Positions 47,040 to 55,145 of a stretch of 64,000 nucleotides of DNA are shown here, in pieces (the first letter of the stretch is position 1; every line of letters starts with the position of its first letter). The notes under the pieces are model-generated. The model worked only from the letters and a program-made list of their open reading frames with translations, was not told the DNA's origin and did not search any database. Source of the DNA: Dechloromonas sp. (GTDB taxonomy: Bacteria; Pseudomonadota; Gammaproteobacteria; Burkholderiales; Rhodocyclaceae); NCBI GenBank assembly GCA_028689015.1, contig JAQTXC010000004.1, forward strand, positions 60,336 through 124,335, written 5' to 3'. Both the position numbers and the translations under genes were made by a program.

Positions 47040-49367
47040 TTAACGCCGGCTCTGAATTTCCTCGATGTAACCCTTCATGCCGGTGCTCAGGTGCCCCGCA
47101 TTGCCTTCGTCGGTGTCGATGTGCATGGCCAATCGGTAGGCCGGATTGACCCGGACAACAACGTCACCAAAGATCAATTCGCGGTCGCCTTCGACCCGGA
47201 CCCGCACCACGTATTTGTCGCGCACCCGGAAGCGGCGGGCATCGTCCGGCGACATGTGGATGTGACGCTGGGCGCAGATGACGCCACGATCGATCTGTGA
47301 GCTGCCGTACGGTCCTTCCAGCGTGATGCCGGGGGTACCGGCGAGGTCGCCGGATTCGCGGATTGGCGGCTGGATGCCGAGCTTGAATTGCTCGGTCATG
47401 GCGATTTCGACCTGGGTTTCCTTACGGGTCGGGCCCAGCACCCGGACATTGGCGATCCGCCCCTTGGGGCCGACCAGATGCACTTTTTCAGCGCAGGCGA
47501 ACTGCCCGGGCTGCGATAGTTCGTGTTCCGCGGTCAACTGGTGGCCGGGGCCAAAAAGCTTTTCAACGTCGGCCTGTGACAAATGCACGTGGTGGGCGGA
47601 AATCTCGACCGGAATGGCCGGTGGTGCGTCGGCCCGCGCTTCGAGCAGTAGCTGGTTACGCTCGATGGCGCGCAGGCTTTCCCAGGCCACCAGGCGCTCA
47701 TCATCGTTGGCGATGACCAGGATGGTGACGGGGGAGTCATCGGCTGAGATGACGGCAAAGGCTTCGCGCGTGGTCAGGTTACGGTTCTTGTCCTCGTCGA
47801 GCTTGATGCCCATGTAGCTCAGGCCCTGGCAGGCCAGGCTACGTACCGTGGCGCTGGTTTCACCCACGTCGCCGGTGAAGGCCAGAACATCGATGCCACC
47901 CATCGCCGCCACATAGGCGCCAATATTTTTACGCACCTGATAGCAGAAAGCCTTGTGGGCGAGCAGGGCCCGGTGATGGCCTTCGGCGGCAGCGGCTTCA
48001 ATGTCGTGAATATTGTTGGAAATGCCGGATAGCCCCTTGAGGCCGCTTTCGCTGTTGATCAGGGTCGACAGCTGTTCGGGCGACATTTTGTGCTGTTCCA
48101 TCAGGTGAATCATCACCGCCGGATCGATGCTGCCGGACCGGCTGGGCATGATCAGGCCATCAGACGGCGTCATGCCCATGGTGGTATCGACCGAGCGGCC
48201 GTGGTCGATGGCGCACAGCGAGGCGCCGATACCGAGATGGCAGGAGATGATTTCCAGTTCACCCAGCGGCCGGCGCAGGACTTCCGCCGCCTTCAGCGAA
48301 ACATAGCGGTGCGAGGTGCCATGGAAGCCGTAGCGGCGAATGCCGTGCTGCTTGTACAACTCGTAAGGCAGACCGTAGAGATAGGCGTAGGGGGCCAGCG
48401 TCTGGTGGAAGGCGGTGTCGAAGACGGCAACCTGCGGCACGTTCGGGAAGTGCTTGAGGGCGACGCGGATGCCGGCGACGTTGACCGGATTGTGCAGCGG
48501 TGCGAAGACTGCCAGTTCCTCGATATCGGCGATGACGGCTGGCGTGATGACGACCGAACTGGCAAATTTACTGCCGCCATGAACGACGCGGTGGCCGATG
48601 GCGGTGACGTCTTCCGGGTGGAAGGTGAAGGCCGGGCCGAGCAGGGTGGTGGCTTCGGCGATGACGGTGAATAGTTCAGACAGCTTGAACGGTGCGTGCT
48701 CGATGGTCTGTTGCTGCGGGCCGACGGTGACGGTGACGCGGGCCATTTGCTTGTCGGCATGGTCGATGATGCCGTGAATGTCGGCGCCGCTTTCCTGGGT
48801 ATCGTAAATGCCGAAATGAATCTGGCTGATCCCGACATTGAGTACGACGACCTTGCCGGGTTGCTGGGTATTGAGCGACAGCGCATCGGCGGCGACGGCG
48901 GCAGAATTGGCCTTGCCGGCCGGGTTGACCGTATGCGTATCGACGGTAATGGCGCGCGTCCGCTCGGCCAGCAGGCGGGAGAGGTAACCGACCGCTTTCG
49001 GGTTGGTCAGGATGTGGCCGTTAAACACCGCTTGCGGAATGATCAGAACGAAGCAGCGGTTGCCGGCGATGACATCGGCACCGATCCGGTCACCGGTCAG
49101 TGCTGACATGACGCCAAAAATGTCGCCGGGGGCCAATTGAGCAATGACCGAGCGGCTGCCGGTGTTGTCCGTGATTGAAATTTCGGCGTGACCACTGATC
49201 ATGATGCCAATGCTCTGGCTCTCGTCGCCGGTTTCCAGCATCGCCTCGTTGCCCTCAAACGTGGCGAGGCGGGACTTGATGACGATAGCCTCGACTTCGT
49301 CGGCCGAGAAATTTTCGAACAGGCTTACTTGTTCGAGAAAGAAGCGTTTCAGATCGAGTTCACTCAT
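47040..49367 (-). CDS. Three-domain fusion: cNMP-binding domain, acetate/propionate kinase, PduL phosphotransacylase
   Basis: A 775-residue protein. Residues ~7-125 form a cyclic-nucleotide-binding fold, ~172-570 an acetate kinase and ~583-775 a PduL phosphate propanoyltransferase. The kinase keeps the acyl-phosphate residues (R260 in GHRVVHGG, D317 in VFDTAFHQT, H349 in RYGFHGTSH, R410 in SRSGSID). Its ATP motifs differ: NVGISQ for NxGSSS, CHLGIGAS for HLGNGGS, FTGDVGETS for TGGIGEN. PduL shows its metal ligands and signatures (HHVHLS 592-597, SQPGQFACAE, GPTRKETQVE, RHIHM 701-705, MHIDTDE). The cNMP pocket has V86 and I95 where Glu and Arg are usual. PduL plus kinase would turn acyl-CoA into carboxylate and a high-energy phosphate. 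I chose ATG 49367 with GGGA 6 bases before it. The gene stands alone. Confidence 0.9.
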   Translation of the reverse strand: MSELDLKRFFLEQVSLFENFSADEVEAIVIKSRLATFEGNEAMLETGDESQSIGIMISGHAEISITDNTGSRSVIAQLAPGDIFGVMSALTGDRIGADVIAGNRCFVLIIPQAVFNGHILTNPKAVGYLSRLLAERTRAITVDTHTVNPAGKANSAAVAADALSLNTQQPGKVVVLNVGISQIHFGIYDTQESGADIHGIIDHADKQMARVTVTVGPQQQTIEHAPFKLSELFTVIAEATTLLGPAFTFHPEDVTAIGHRVVHGGSKFASSVVITPAVIADIEELAVFAPLHNPVNVAGIRVALKHFPNVPQVAVFDTAFHQTLAPYAYLYGLPYELYKQHGIRRYGFHGTSHRYVSLKAAEVLRRPLGELEIISCHLGIGASLCAIDHGRSVDTTMGMTPSDGLIMPSRSGSIDPAVMIHLMEQHKMSPEQLSTLINSESGLKGLSGISNNIHDIEAAAAEGHHRALLAHKAFCYQVRKNIGAYVAAMGGIDVLAFTGDVGETSATVRSLACQGLSYMGIKLDEDKNRNLTTREAFAVISADDSPVTILVIANDDERLVAWESLRAIERNQLLLEARADAPPAIPVEISAHHVHLSQADVEKLFGPGHQLTAEHELSQPGQFACAEKVHLVGPKGRIANVRVLGPTRKETQVEIAMTEQFKLGIQPPIRESGDLAGTPGITLEGPYGSSQIDRGVICAQRHIHMSPDDARRFRVRDKYVVRVRVEGDRELIFGDVVVRVNPAYRLAMHIDTDEGNAGHLSTGMKGYIEEIQSRR

Positions 49368-49415
49368 GCTGTTTCCCATCGGAATTTTTTGATTTTCAGG
49401 GGGAAGACTAACATT

Positions 49416-49434
49416 TTTGCTGCGGCGCAGCAAA
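49416..49434 (-). repeat. Hairpin in the leader of the cNMP-AckA-PduL gene
   Basis: TTTGCTGC and GCAGCAAA enclose three bases, 49 bases before the start codon. The remaining leader (49368-49476) shows no convincing -35/-10 pair and no FNR-type TTGAT-N4-ATCAA box. Confidence 0.35.
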
Positions 49435-49476
49435 GTGCTGTGCGCGGTAAGGTCAATGAAATTTTGATGACAGGCT

Positions 49477-50382
49477 TCAATGGCTGTCGCGTTGTTGCAA
49501 ATCGACCGTCAGACGCCCGGAACGTACGTGTAGATCGCGCTGCGGAAAGGGGATTTCAATGCTGGCATCCTTGAGTGCGGTCTCGATTTCCCAGATGTAG
49601 CGGGCGTGGGTGCGGCCGGGGGCCATGGCCAGTTCGTGGCTGACCCAAACGACCAGTTCGAAATCCAGGCTGCTGTCGCCAAAGTTGACCAACCAGACTT
49701 CGGGTATCCGCTTGCCCTGGTGAATCGTTCCTTCGACCCGGCTGGCCGCGGCGGTGACGACTTCCCTGACTTGCAGCTTGTCTGAGCCATAGGCAACGCC
49801 AAAGGGGACGTGAATGCGGCGCAGGGCATCATCAAAAGTCCAGTTGGTGACCCGGCCGTTGATGAATTCAGAGTTGGGGACGATGACATCGACGTTGTCA
49901 TTGGTGGTGACGCGGGTGTAGCGCAGGCCGATTTCGGTGACTTTGCCGACCACGCCGGACTGCAGGTCAACGAAATCGCCAACCTTGAGCGTTTTTTCCA
50001 GCAGGATGATGATGCCGGAGACCAGGTTGCTGAAGATGTTTTGCAGGCCAAAGCCGATCCCGACGCCCATGGCACCCCCGACGATGGCCAGGCTGGCCAG
50101 GTCGATCCCGAGATAGGCCAGGCCAACCAGGCTGCCAATGATCCAGACCAGGTAGCGGACGATGCGGGTCAGCGAGAAGACCGCCGAGTCGGAGAATTTG
50201 ACGACATTGCCGCGCCGGGCTAGTTGGCGCAGGACACGTTCGGTGGCCGATGAAAACCACCAGAAGAAGGCCAGGATGCCGATCAGGCCGACGACGCGGA
50301 ACAGCGTGACATCGGTATCGCCAAGGCGAAACCAACGGTAACTGCCCAGTTCAAGTATTTGCTGGAAAAGGTCGAGGGTCAT
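49477..50382 (-). CDS. Small-conductance mechanosensitive channel MscS family
   Basis: A 301-residue protein with three membrane helices (~26-45, ~72-92, ~95-128). The pore helix AIVGGAMGVGIGFGLQNIFSNLVSGIIILLE holds the Gly/Ala packing and is followed by VGDFVDLQSGVVGKVTEIGLRYTRV and the beta domain (NDNVDVIVPNSEFINGRVTNW), the best-known MscS signatures. It releases solutes on osmotic downshift. The start overlaps the end of the DUF389 gene by 4 bases, so the two proteins are translationally coupled. Confidence 0.94.
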   Translation of the reverse strand: MTLDLFQQILELGSYRWFRLGDTDVTLFRVVGLIGILAFFWWFSSATERVLRQLARRGNVVKFSDSAVFSLTRIVRYLVWIIGSLVGLAYLGIDLASLAIVGGAMGVGIGFGLQNIFSNLVSGIIILLEKTLKVGDFVDLQSGVVGKVTEIGLRYTRVTTNDNVDVIVPNSEFINGRVTNWTFDDALRRIHVPFGVAYGSDKLQVREVVTAAASRVEGTIHQGKRIPEVWLVNFGDSSLDFELVVWVSHELAMAPGRTHARYIWEIETALKDASIEIPFPQRDLHVRSGRLTVDLQQRDSH

Positions 50383-52043
50383 GACGGGTCTTTCGGACGG
50401 GAGGGCACGGGCGGCAAGGTGATGAGCACGGCACGGTAGGCCGCTTGTCCGGCTTCTTGCTCAAAACGCATTTGGTTGGGCAGGGGGTAACGCGCATTGG
50501 GGCGGGCGCTGATGCCTTGTTCGGCCAGGGCCTGGCGGACGGCGCTGGCGCGGGCTGTGGCCAGGCGTTGCGAACCACCGCGTTCGCTGCTGGCCAGGCC
50601 GGTCAGGTCGACTTCGTTGATTTGCCAGCGCTGCAAGGCCCAGACGATGGAGGCCAGTTGTTGCCGGGCTTGATCGTCCAGTTGCTTGCTGCCGTTGGCA
50701 AAAAGGAGGGCGGGTAGGGCTTGGGGCGGCGGGATGAGTTGAAGATGCCAGTCGGGGTATTGGCTGGTCAGCGTGGCCTCCATTTTTTGCCAGGTGGCGA
50801 GGTCGACCGTGGCTTGCCTTTGCGGTAGCAGGGTGATTTGTTGCTTGTCTTCATCAAGCGCCAGGCTGGCGAGCGGTAGCGGAAAATTCTGGCGTAGTTG
50901 CTCGGCCAGATCAATTTTCGGGGCGAGCAGGCGTGTTCCGGACAACAACGGCAGGTTATCGGCCGTCCGCAACTGGCGCAGGCGCAAGCGGACGGCTTGC
51001 CCGATTTCTTGGGCCAGCTGTTCATTGAGCTGCTTGGCAAGCGCCGGCTGCGGCTGGCTGGTGTACAGGATGGCCAGGATCTGTGGTGGTTGATCATCGG
51101 AGAAATGGACTTTGACTTCGCCGAGTTGGCCATCTGGCAGGGTCGATGCGGCCGTTTCGAGGGTGCTGCGGATGCGCAGTTGGGCGAAGCTCTCAAAGGC
51201 GATGGCTTTGAGCGAGGAAAAGAGCGGAAAGAACAGCGGGGCGAGGATGAGTAAGGAAATGAACGCTTGCCGGGCAAAGCGCTTGCGCAGGCCGCCGCGG
51301 CCAAAGCCATACCATTCGGCAACGGCCGCAATGGCCAGACTGATGGCGACCATGTTGGTGACGAATAGCAGCAGCGCGCCGCGGGCAATCGGCCATTGCT
51401 GGGTGACCAAGCCATAGCCGACGGTGGCGAGCGGCGGCATCAAGGCGGTGGCGATGGCGACGCCGACAATGGCGCCCCCCTTGCCGCGGATCATGGCGTA
51501 ACCACCGGCGGCGCCGGACAGGATGGCCACGACGAGATCGAACAGGTTGGGCCGGGTACGGGCGAGCAACTCGGGGGTCAGTTCGGTGACGGGTGAAAGC
51601 AGGACGATCAGCGCCGTAAAGGCGATGGCGCCGGCAATGCCGAGTAGCAAGGTGCGGGCGCTCTGGCGGCCGAGTTCGACGTCGAGCGTGGCGAGCGCGA
51701 CGCCGCTGGCTACGATCGGGCCCATCAGCGGTGAAATCAACATGGCGCCAATGATGACGGCTGGCGAATTGAGCAGCAGGCCGATGGTCGCAATGCCACT
51801 GGCCACGATGATCATGAAGTTGTAGTTGAACGAAAAACTGGCGTCCTGTTCAACTTGGGCGAGGATCTTTTCGTGTTCGATCGAATTGACCAAGGCCCAC
51901 CACCAGCGCCGCCAGGCGCGTGGTCCGAGCAGGATGAGCTGCCATAAGCCGCGCTGCGTCCCATCGCTATGGCGCGACGTCGACTCGGTTTTGACCTTGC
52001 CCGGCAAGGGGAGGGGCGTCGTTGAACTGACGTGCTCGTTCAT
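50379..52043 (-). CDS. DUF389 membrane protein fused to an OmpA-like C-terminal domain
   Basis: A 554-residue protein. A basic cytoplasmic N-terminus (~1-65) precedes a DUF389 membrane region with about six helices (~75-280), including SPAVIIGAMLISPLMGPIVA and MIRGKGGAIVGVAIATALMPPLA. After a soluble linker, ~445-540 resembles an OmpA-type domain (FANGSKQLDDQARQQLASI, RLATARASAVRQALAEQGI). The Asp normally in the GHTD element is missing (TGLASSERG), while the Arg of the second helix is kept, so peptidoglycan binding is uncertain. DUF389 function is unknown. Overlap with mscS suggests they act together, perhaps in osmotic or envelope stress. Confidence 0.85.
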   Translation of the reverse strand: MNEHVSSTTPLPLPGKVKTESTSRHSDGTQRGLWQLILLGPRAWRRWWWALVNSIEHEKILAQVEQDASFSFNYNFMIIVASGIATIGLLLNSPAVIIGAMLISPLMGPIVASGVALATLDVELGRQSARTLLLGIAGAIAFTALIVLLSPVTELTPELLARTRPNLFDLVVAILSGAAGGYAMIRGKGGAIVGVAIATALMPPLATVGYGLVTQQWPIARGALLLFVTNMVAISLAIAAVAEWYGFGRGGLRKRFARQAFISLLILAPLFFPLFSSLKAIAFESFAQLRIRSTLETAASTLPDGQLGEVKVHFSDDQPPQILAILYTSQPQPALAKQLNEQLAQEIGQAVRLRLRQLRTADNLPLLSGTRLLAPKIDLAEQLRQNFPLPLASLALDEDKQQITLLPQRQATVDLATWQKMEATLTSQYPDWHLQLIPPPQALPALLFANGSKQLDDQARQQLASIVWALQRWQINEVDLTGLASSERGGSQRLATARASAVRQALAEQGISARPNARYPLPNQMRFEQEAGQAAYRAVLITLPPVPSRPKDPS

Positions 52044-52060
52044 GGGGTTCCTGGCTGTCG

Positions 52061-52094
52061 AAAAATGAGCAAGGCGACGCAGGCGGCGCCTTGC
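52061..52094 (-). terminator. Terminator after the tauE-cysI-DUF934-cysH operon
   Basis: GCAAGGCG and CGCCTTGC (8 pairs, 10-base loop, 52069-52094) are followed on the minus strand by TCATTTTT. It lies 105 bases past the cysH stop and just before the next gene. The rest of the 155-base gap shows nothing else. Confidence 0.65.
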
Positions 52095-52198
52095 CAGACA
52101 ACCAGTTTACTACAGGCAGTCTTGCTGGATGTGCACTTGCAGCAAGGGCGGCTGCTCAGCCTTGAGCGTACCGGCGGTGTCCCTGGGCTTTGGGTGCC

Positions 52199-52918
52199 TC
52201 AGGCCTTGACGTGTAATCCGCACTCCTTGGATTCCGGATTTTCCCACCACCAGCGGCCGGAGCGGATATCCTCGCCCGGGGAGATGGCCCGGGTGCACGG
52301 GGCGCAGCCGATGCTGGGATAGAACGTGTCGTGCAGTGCGTTGTACGGGACGGCGTGCTGCTTGATGTAGGTCCAGATTTCCTTTTCCGACCAGTCGGCC
52401 AGCGGGTTGAATTTCTCCAGGCCGTTCCCTTCATCGTATTCACGGGTGGCCAGGTTGCCGCGGGTGGCCGCCTGTTCGGCGCGCATACCGGTGATCCAGG
52501 CGCGCTTGCCGGCCAGCGCACGCTTCAGCGGTTCAACCTTGCGCGCATAGCAGCAGGCCTTGCGCAGGGTGACCGAATCGTAGAAGGCGTTGATGCCGTG
52601 GTTGCGCACGAAGCTTTCGACTTCTTCGGCCTGCGGGAAATAAACCTTCAATTTGTGTCCGTAGTGGCGGTGGACCGCAGCCATCAGGTCGTAGGTTTCC
52701 AGCGGCAGGCGGCCGGTGTCGAGGCTGAAGATCTCGATTGGCAGTTTGGCCTTCAGGATTAGGTCGGTCAGTACCATATCCTCGGCACCCAGGCTGTTGG
52801 CGAAGGTGGCCGGCGACCACTGGCCGGCAATCTCGGCCAGCAGGGTTTTGACGGCAGCGGTCCTGGCAGCGGTGCTGGCGGTCAGTTCGGGGGTGATGTT
52901 GAGCAGGGCAGGCGTCAT
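52199..52918 (-). CDS. cysH: Adenylyl-sulfate (APS) reductase, CysH family, iron-sulfur type
   Basis: A 239-residue reductase that makes sulfite from activated sulfate with thioredoxin or glutathione. The catalytic cysteine is C233 in KECGLH. It also has the cluster cysteines C122/C123 (KACCYARKVEP) and C205/C208 (GCAPCTR), which mark APS reductases with [4Fe-4S] rather than PAPS reductases. The PP-loop region NSLGAEDMVLTDLI and SLDTGRLPLETY lie near the N-terminus. I chose ATG 52918 (MTPALLNITP); the longer frame has no homologous part. It follows the DUF934 gene with only 4 bases between, in the operon with cysI. Confidence 0.95.
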   Translation of the reverse strand: MTPALLNITPELTASTAARTAAVKTLLAEIAGQWSPATFANSLGAEDMVLTDLILKAKLPIEIFSLDTGRLPLETYDLMAAVHRHYGHKLKVYFPQAEEVESFVRNHGINAFYDSVTLRKACCYARKVEPLKRALAGKRAWITGMRAEQAATRGNLATREYDEGNGLEKFNPLADWSEKEIWTYIKQHAVPYNALHDTFYPSIGCAPCTRAISPGEDIRSGRWWWENPESKECGLHVKA

Positions 52919-52922
52919 GATG

Positions 52923-53435
52923 TCAGGCGGCGCGGCGGCGGAAGAAGGGTTCGGGCTGGCTGGTCGATGCCTGATAGACATCGCCAAAGGTGGAAAAAGC
53001 GGTCTGGATGGCGTTGACTGCATCCTTGCCGTCCTTCAGCACCCAGGCATCGAAACCGACCCGCTTGAGATAGAACAACTGGTCGTGCAGCACATCGCCG
53101 ACAGCGCGTAGTTCGCCCTGGTACTGGTAGCGCTGGCGCAAGAGGCTGGCGGTAGAGTAGCCCCGGCCGTCGACGAATTTCGGGAAGTTTACGGCGATGA
53201 CGATGAAGTAGTCGAGGTCGCCGGCGATGTCTTCAACCGGCTCGTCCGGCTGCAGGATCAGGCCGATGCGCTTGTGGCAGGAAATGATCTCGGTCTTGCG
53301 CGCCTGCCAGACGGCGAGCGGAAAGAGGATATCGCCTTCCGGCAGCGGGACGGTTTCCGGGGTTTCGCCATCGGCGATTTCCAGCATTTTCCAGGTGTCG
53401 ACCGCCAGGGCCTGTTGCTTGATCAGTTGGGACAT
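52923..53435 (-). CDS. DUF934 protein of the sulfite reductase operon
   Basis: A 170-residue protein of the DUF934 family, nearly always encoded between cysI and cysH in proteobacteria. Conserved parts are GDILFPLAVWQARK, PDEPVEDIAGDLDYFIVIAVNFPKF-like text, DGRGYSTASLLRQRY and GELRAVGDVLHDQLFYLKRVGFDAW. No biochemical role is proven; an accessory or electron-delivery part in sulfite reduction is proposed. The start overlaps the cysI stop by one base (TAATG). Confidence 0.93.
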   Translation of the reverse strand: MSQLIKQQALAVDTWKMLEIADGETPETVPLPEGDILFPLAVWQARKTEIISCHKRIGLILQPDEPVEDIAGDLDYFIVIAVNFPKFVDGRGYSTASLLRQRYQYQGELRAVGDVLHDQLFYLKRVGFDAWVLKDGKDAVNAIQTAFSTFGDVYQASTSQPEPFFRRRAA

Positions 53436-55126
53436 TATGCAATCTCCTTTGCGGCAGCCTTGGCCTTGCCGTGGGCGCGGCCTTCATAGACACGGTTCTT
53501 GAACGGGTCGATGCCGATGCGATCGAACGTGTCGAGGAAACGTTCGTCTTCATGGCGGTTGTCCAGGTAGACCTGGATGATCTTCTCGACGACATCCGGC
53601 ATCTCGCCGGCTGAGAACGACGGGCCAATCACCTTGCCGAGCTTCGCTGCGTTGCCCTGGCGGCCGCCGAGCGTGACCTGATAGAACTCGTCGTTGTTCT
53701 TGTCGACCCCGAGCACGCCGATGTGGCCGACGTGATGGTGGCCGCAGGCGTTCATGCAGCCGGAAATGTTGAGGTCGATCTCGCCGATGTCGAACAGGTA
53801 GTCGAGATTGTCGAAACGGGCCTGGATGGCGTTGGCAATGGGAATCGACTTGGCGTTGGCCAGATCGCAGAAATCGCCACCCGGGCAGCAGATGATCGCG
53901 GTCAGCAGGCCGATGTTCGGCGTCGCCAGGCCGACGGCCCGGGCCTGTTGCCAGAGGTCGTAGAGATCAGCCTGGCGGACGTCGGCGAGGATGATGTTCT
54001 GTTCGTGGCTGATGCGCAGTTCGCCAAAACTGTATTGGTCGGCCAGGTTGGCGACGGCATCCATCTGATCCGACGTGATATCGCCCGGGGCAATGCCCTG
54101 TGGCTTGAGCGACAGGGTGACTGCCGCGTAACCATTGACCTTGTGGGCGTGCGTGTTGCGGTCGACCCAGCGGGCGAAGGCTTTTTCCTCGCTGATTTTT
54201 GCCGAAAAACCAGCGTCGACCGTCGGCAGGCTCTCATAAGCGGGGGCTGTAAAGTGGGCGGCCACGCGGTCGTATTCGGCTTGCGGAATGGTCATCGGAC
54301 CGTCCTTGCCATGCGCCCACTCGGCCTCGACCTGGTCGCGGAAGGCGTCGACGCCCAGTGCCTGGACGAGGATCTTGATGCGCGCCTTGTAGGCGTTGTC
54401 GCGCCGGCCGTAGCGGTTATAGACGCGCAGGATGGCTTCGCAATAAGAAAGAATGTCTTGCCAGGGCAGGAAGTCGCGGACCACCTGGCCACGGATCGGG
54501 GTCCGGCCGAGGCCGCCACCCACGATGACGGTAAAGCCCACCTGACCATCGACCAGCTTCAGTTGCAGTCCGATATCGTGGAACCAGGTCACAGCACGGT
54601 CTTCCTGTGTGCCGGAAATGGCGATTTTGAACTTGCGCGGCAGGAAGGCGAATTCCGGGTGGAAGGTCGTCCACTGGCGCAGGATCTCGGCCAGCGGGCG
54701 CGGGTCGATGATCTCGTCGGCGGCGACGCCAGCGAACTGGTCGGTGGTGATGTTGCGCAGGCAGTTGCCGGAGGTCTGGATGGCGTGCATCTCGACCTTG
54801 GCCAGTTCGGCCAGGATGTCGGGAACATCTTCGATCTTCGGCCAGTTCAACTGCAGGTTGTGGCGGGTCGTGAAATGGCCGTAGCCGCGGTCGTAGGTGC
54901 GGGCGACGTGGGCGAGGGTGCGCAGCTGGGCAGCATTCAACATGCCGTAGGGCACGGCGATGCGGAACATCGGCGCATGGCGCTGGATGTAAAGACCGTT
55001 CTGCAGACGCAGCGGGCGGAATTCGTCGTCGGTCAATTCGCCCGCCTTCCAGCGGCGAACCTGGTCGCGGAATTGGTCAACCCGTTCGTTGATCAGTTGG
55101 CGGTCGATGGCGTCGTATTGGTACAT
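53435..55126 (-). CDS. cysI: Sulfite reductase hemoprotein (CysI-like; nitrite/sulfite reductase family)
   Basis: A 563-residue siroheme enzyme reducing sulfite to sulfide. The siroheme/[4Fe-4S] cysteines are visible as C414 and C420 (CCPGGDFC) and C457 and C461 (GCMNACGHH), the usual C-X5-C and C-X3-C pairs. The two ferredoxin-like half-domains are present (YGHFTTRHNLQLNW, GNCLRNITTDQFAG in the first). No CysJ flavoprotein gene is in the operon, so the electron donor is probably ferredoxin or a separately encoded protein. The operon partners tauE, DUF934 and cysH favour sulfite over nitrite as substrate. Confidence 0.95.
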   Translation of the reverse strand: MYQYDAIDRQLINERVDQFRDQVRRWKAGELTDDEFRPLRLQNGLYIQRHAPMFRIAVPYGMLNAAQLRTLAHVARTYDRGYGHFTTRHNLQLNWPKIEDVPDILAELAKVEMHAIQTSGNCLRNITTDQFAGVAADEIIDPRPLAEILRQWTTFHPEFAFLPRKFKIAISGTQEDRAVTWFHDIGLQLKLVDGQVGFTVIVGGGLGRTPIRGQVVRDFLPWQDILSYCEAILRVYNRYGRRDNAYKARIKILVQALGVDAFRDQVEAEWAHGKDGPMTIPQAEYDRVAAHFTAPAYESLPTVDAGFSAKISEEKAFARWVDRNTHAHKVNGYAAVTLSLKPQGIAPGDITSDQMDAVANLADQYSFGELRISHEQNIILADVRQADLYDLWQQARAVGLATPNIGLLTAIICCPGGDFCDLANAKSIPIANAIQARFDNLDYLFDIGEIDLNISGCMNACGHHHVGHIGVLGVDKNNDEFYQVTLGGRQGNAAKLGKVIGPSFSAGEMPDVVEKIIQVYLDNRHEDERFLDTFDRIGIDPFKNRVYEGRAHGKAKAAAKEIA

Positions 55127-55145
55127 GTAACGTCCTTGGCGTGAA

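Noticed and set aside
49440..49476. FNR-like box upstream of the cNMP-AckA-PduL gene
   Set aside because: TTGAA and ATCAA are 7 bases apart instead of 4, so the spacing does not fit.
53723..55144. Long + strand open frame (473 codons) opposite cysI
   Set aside because: Low-complexity Val/Asp/Gly-rich translation without any motif; cysI with all four cluster cysteines occupies the other strand.
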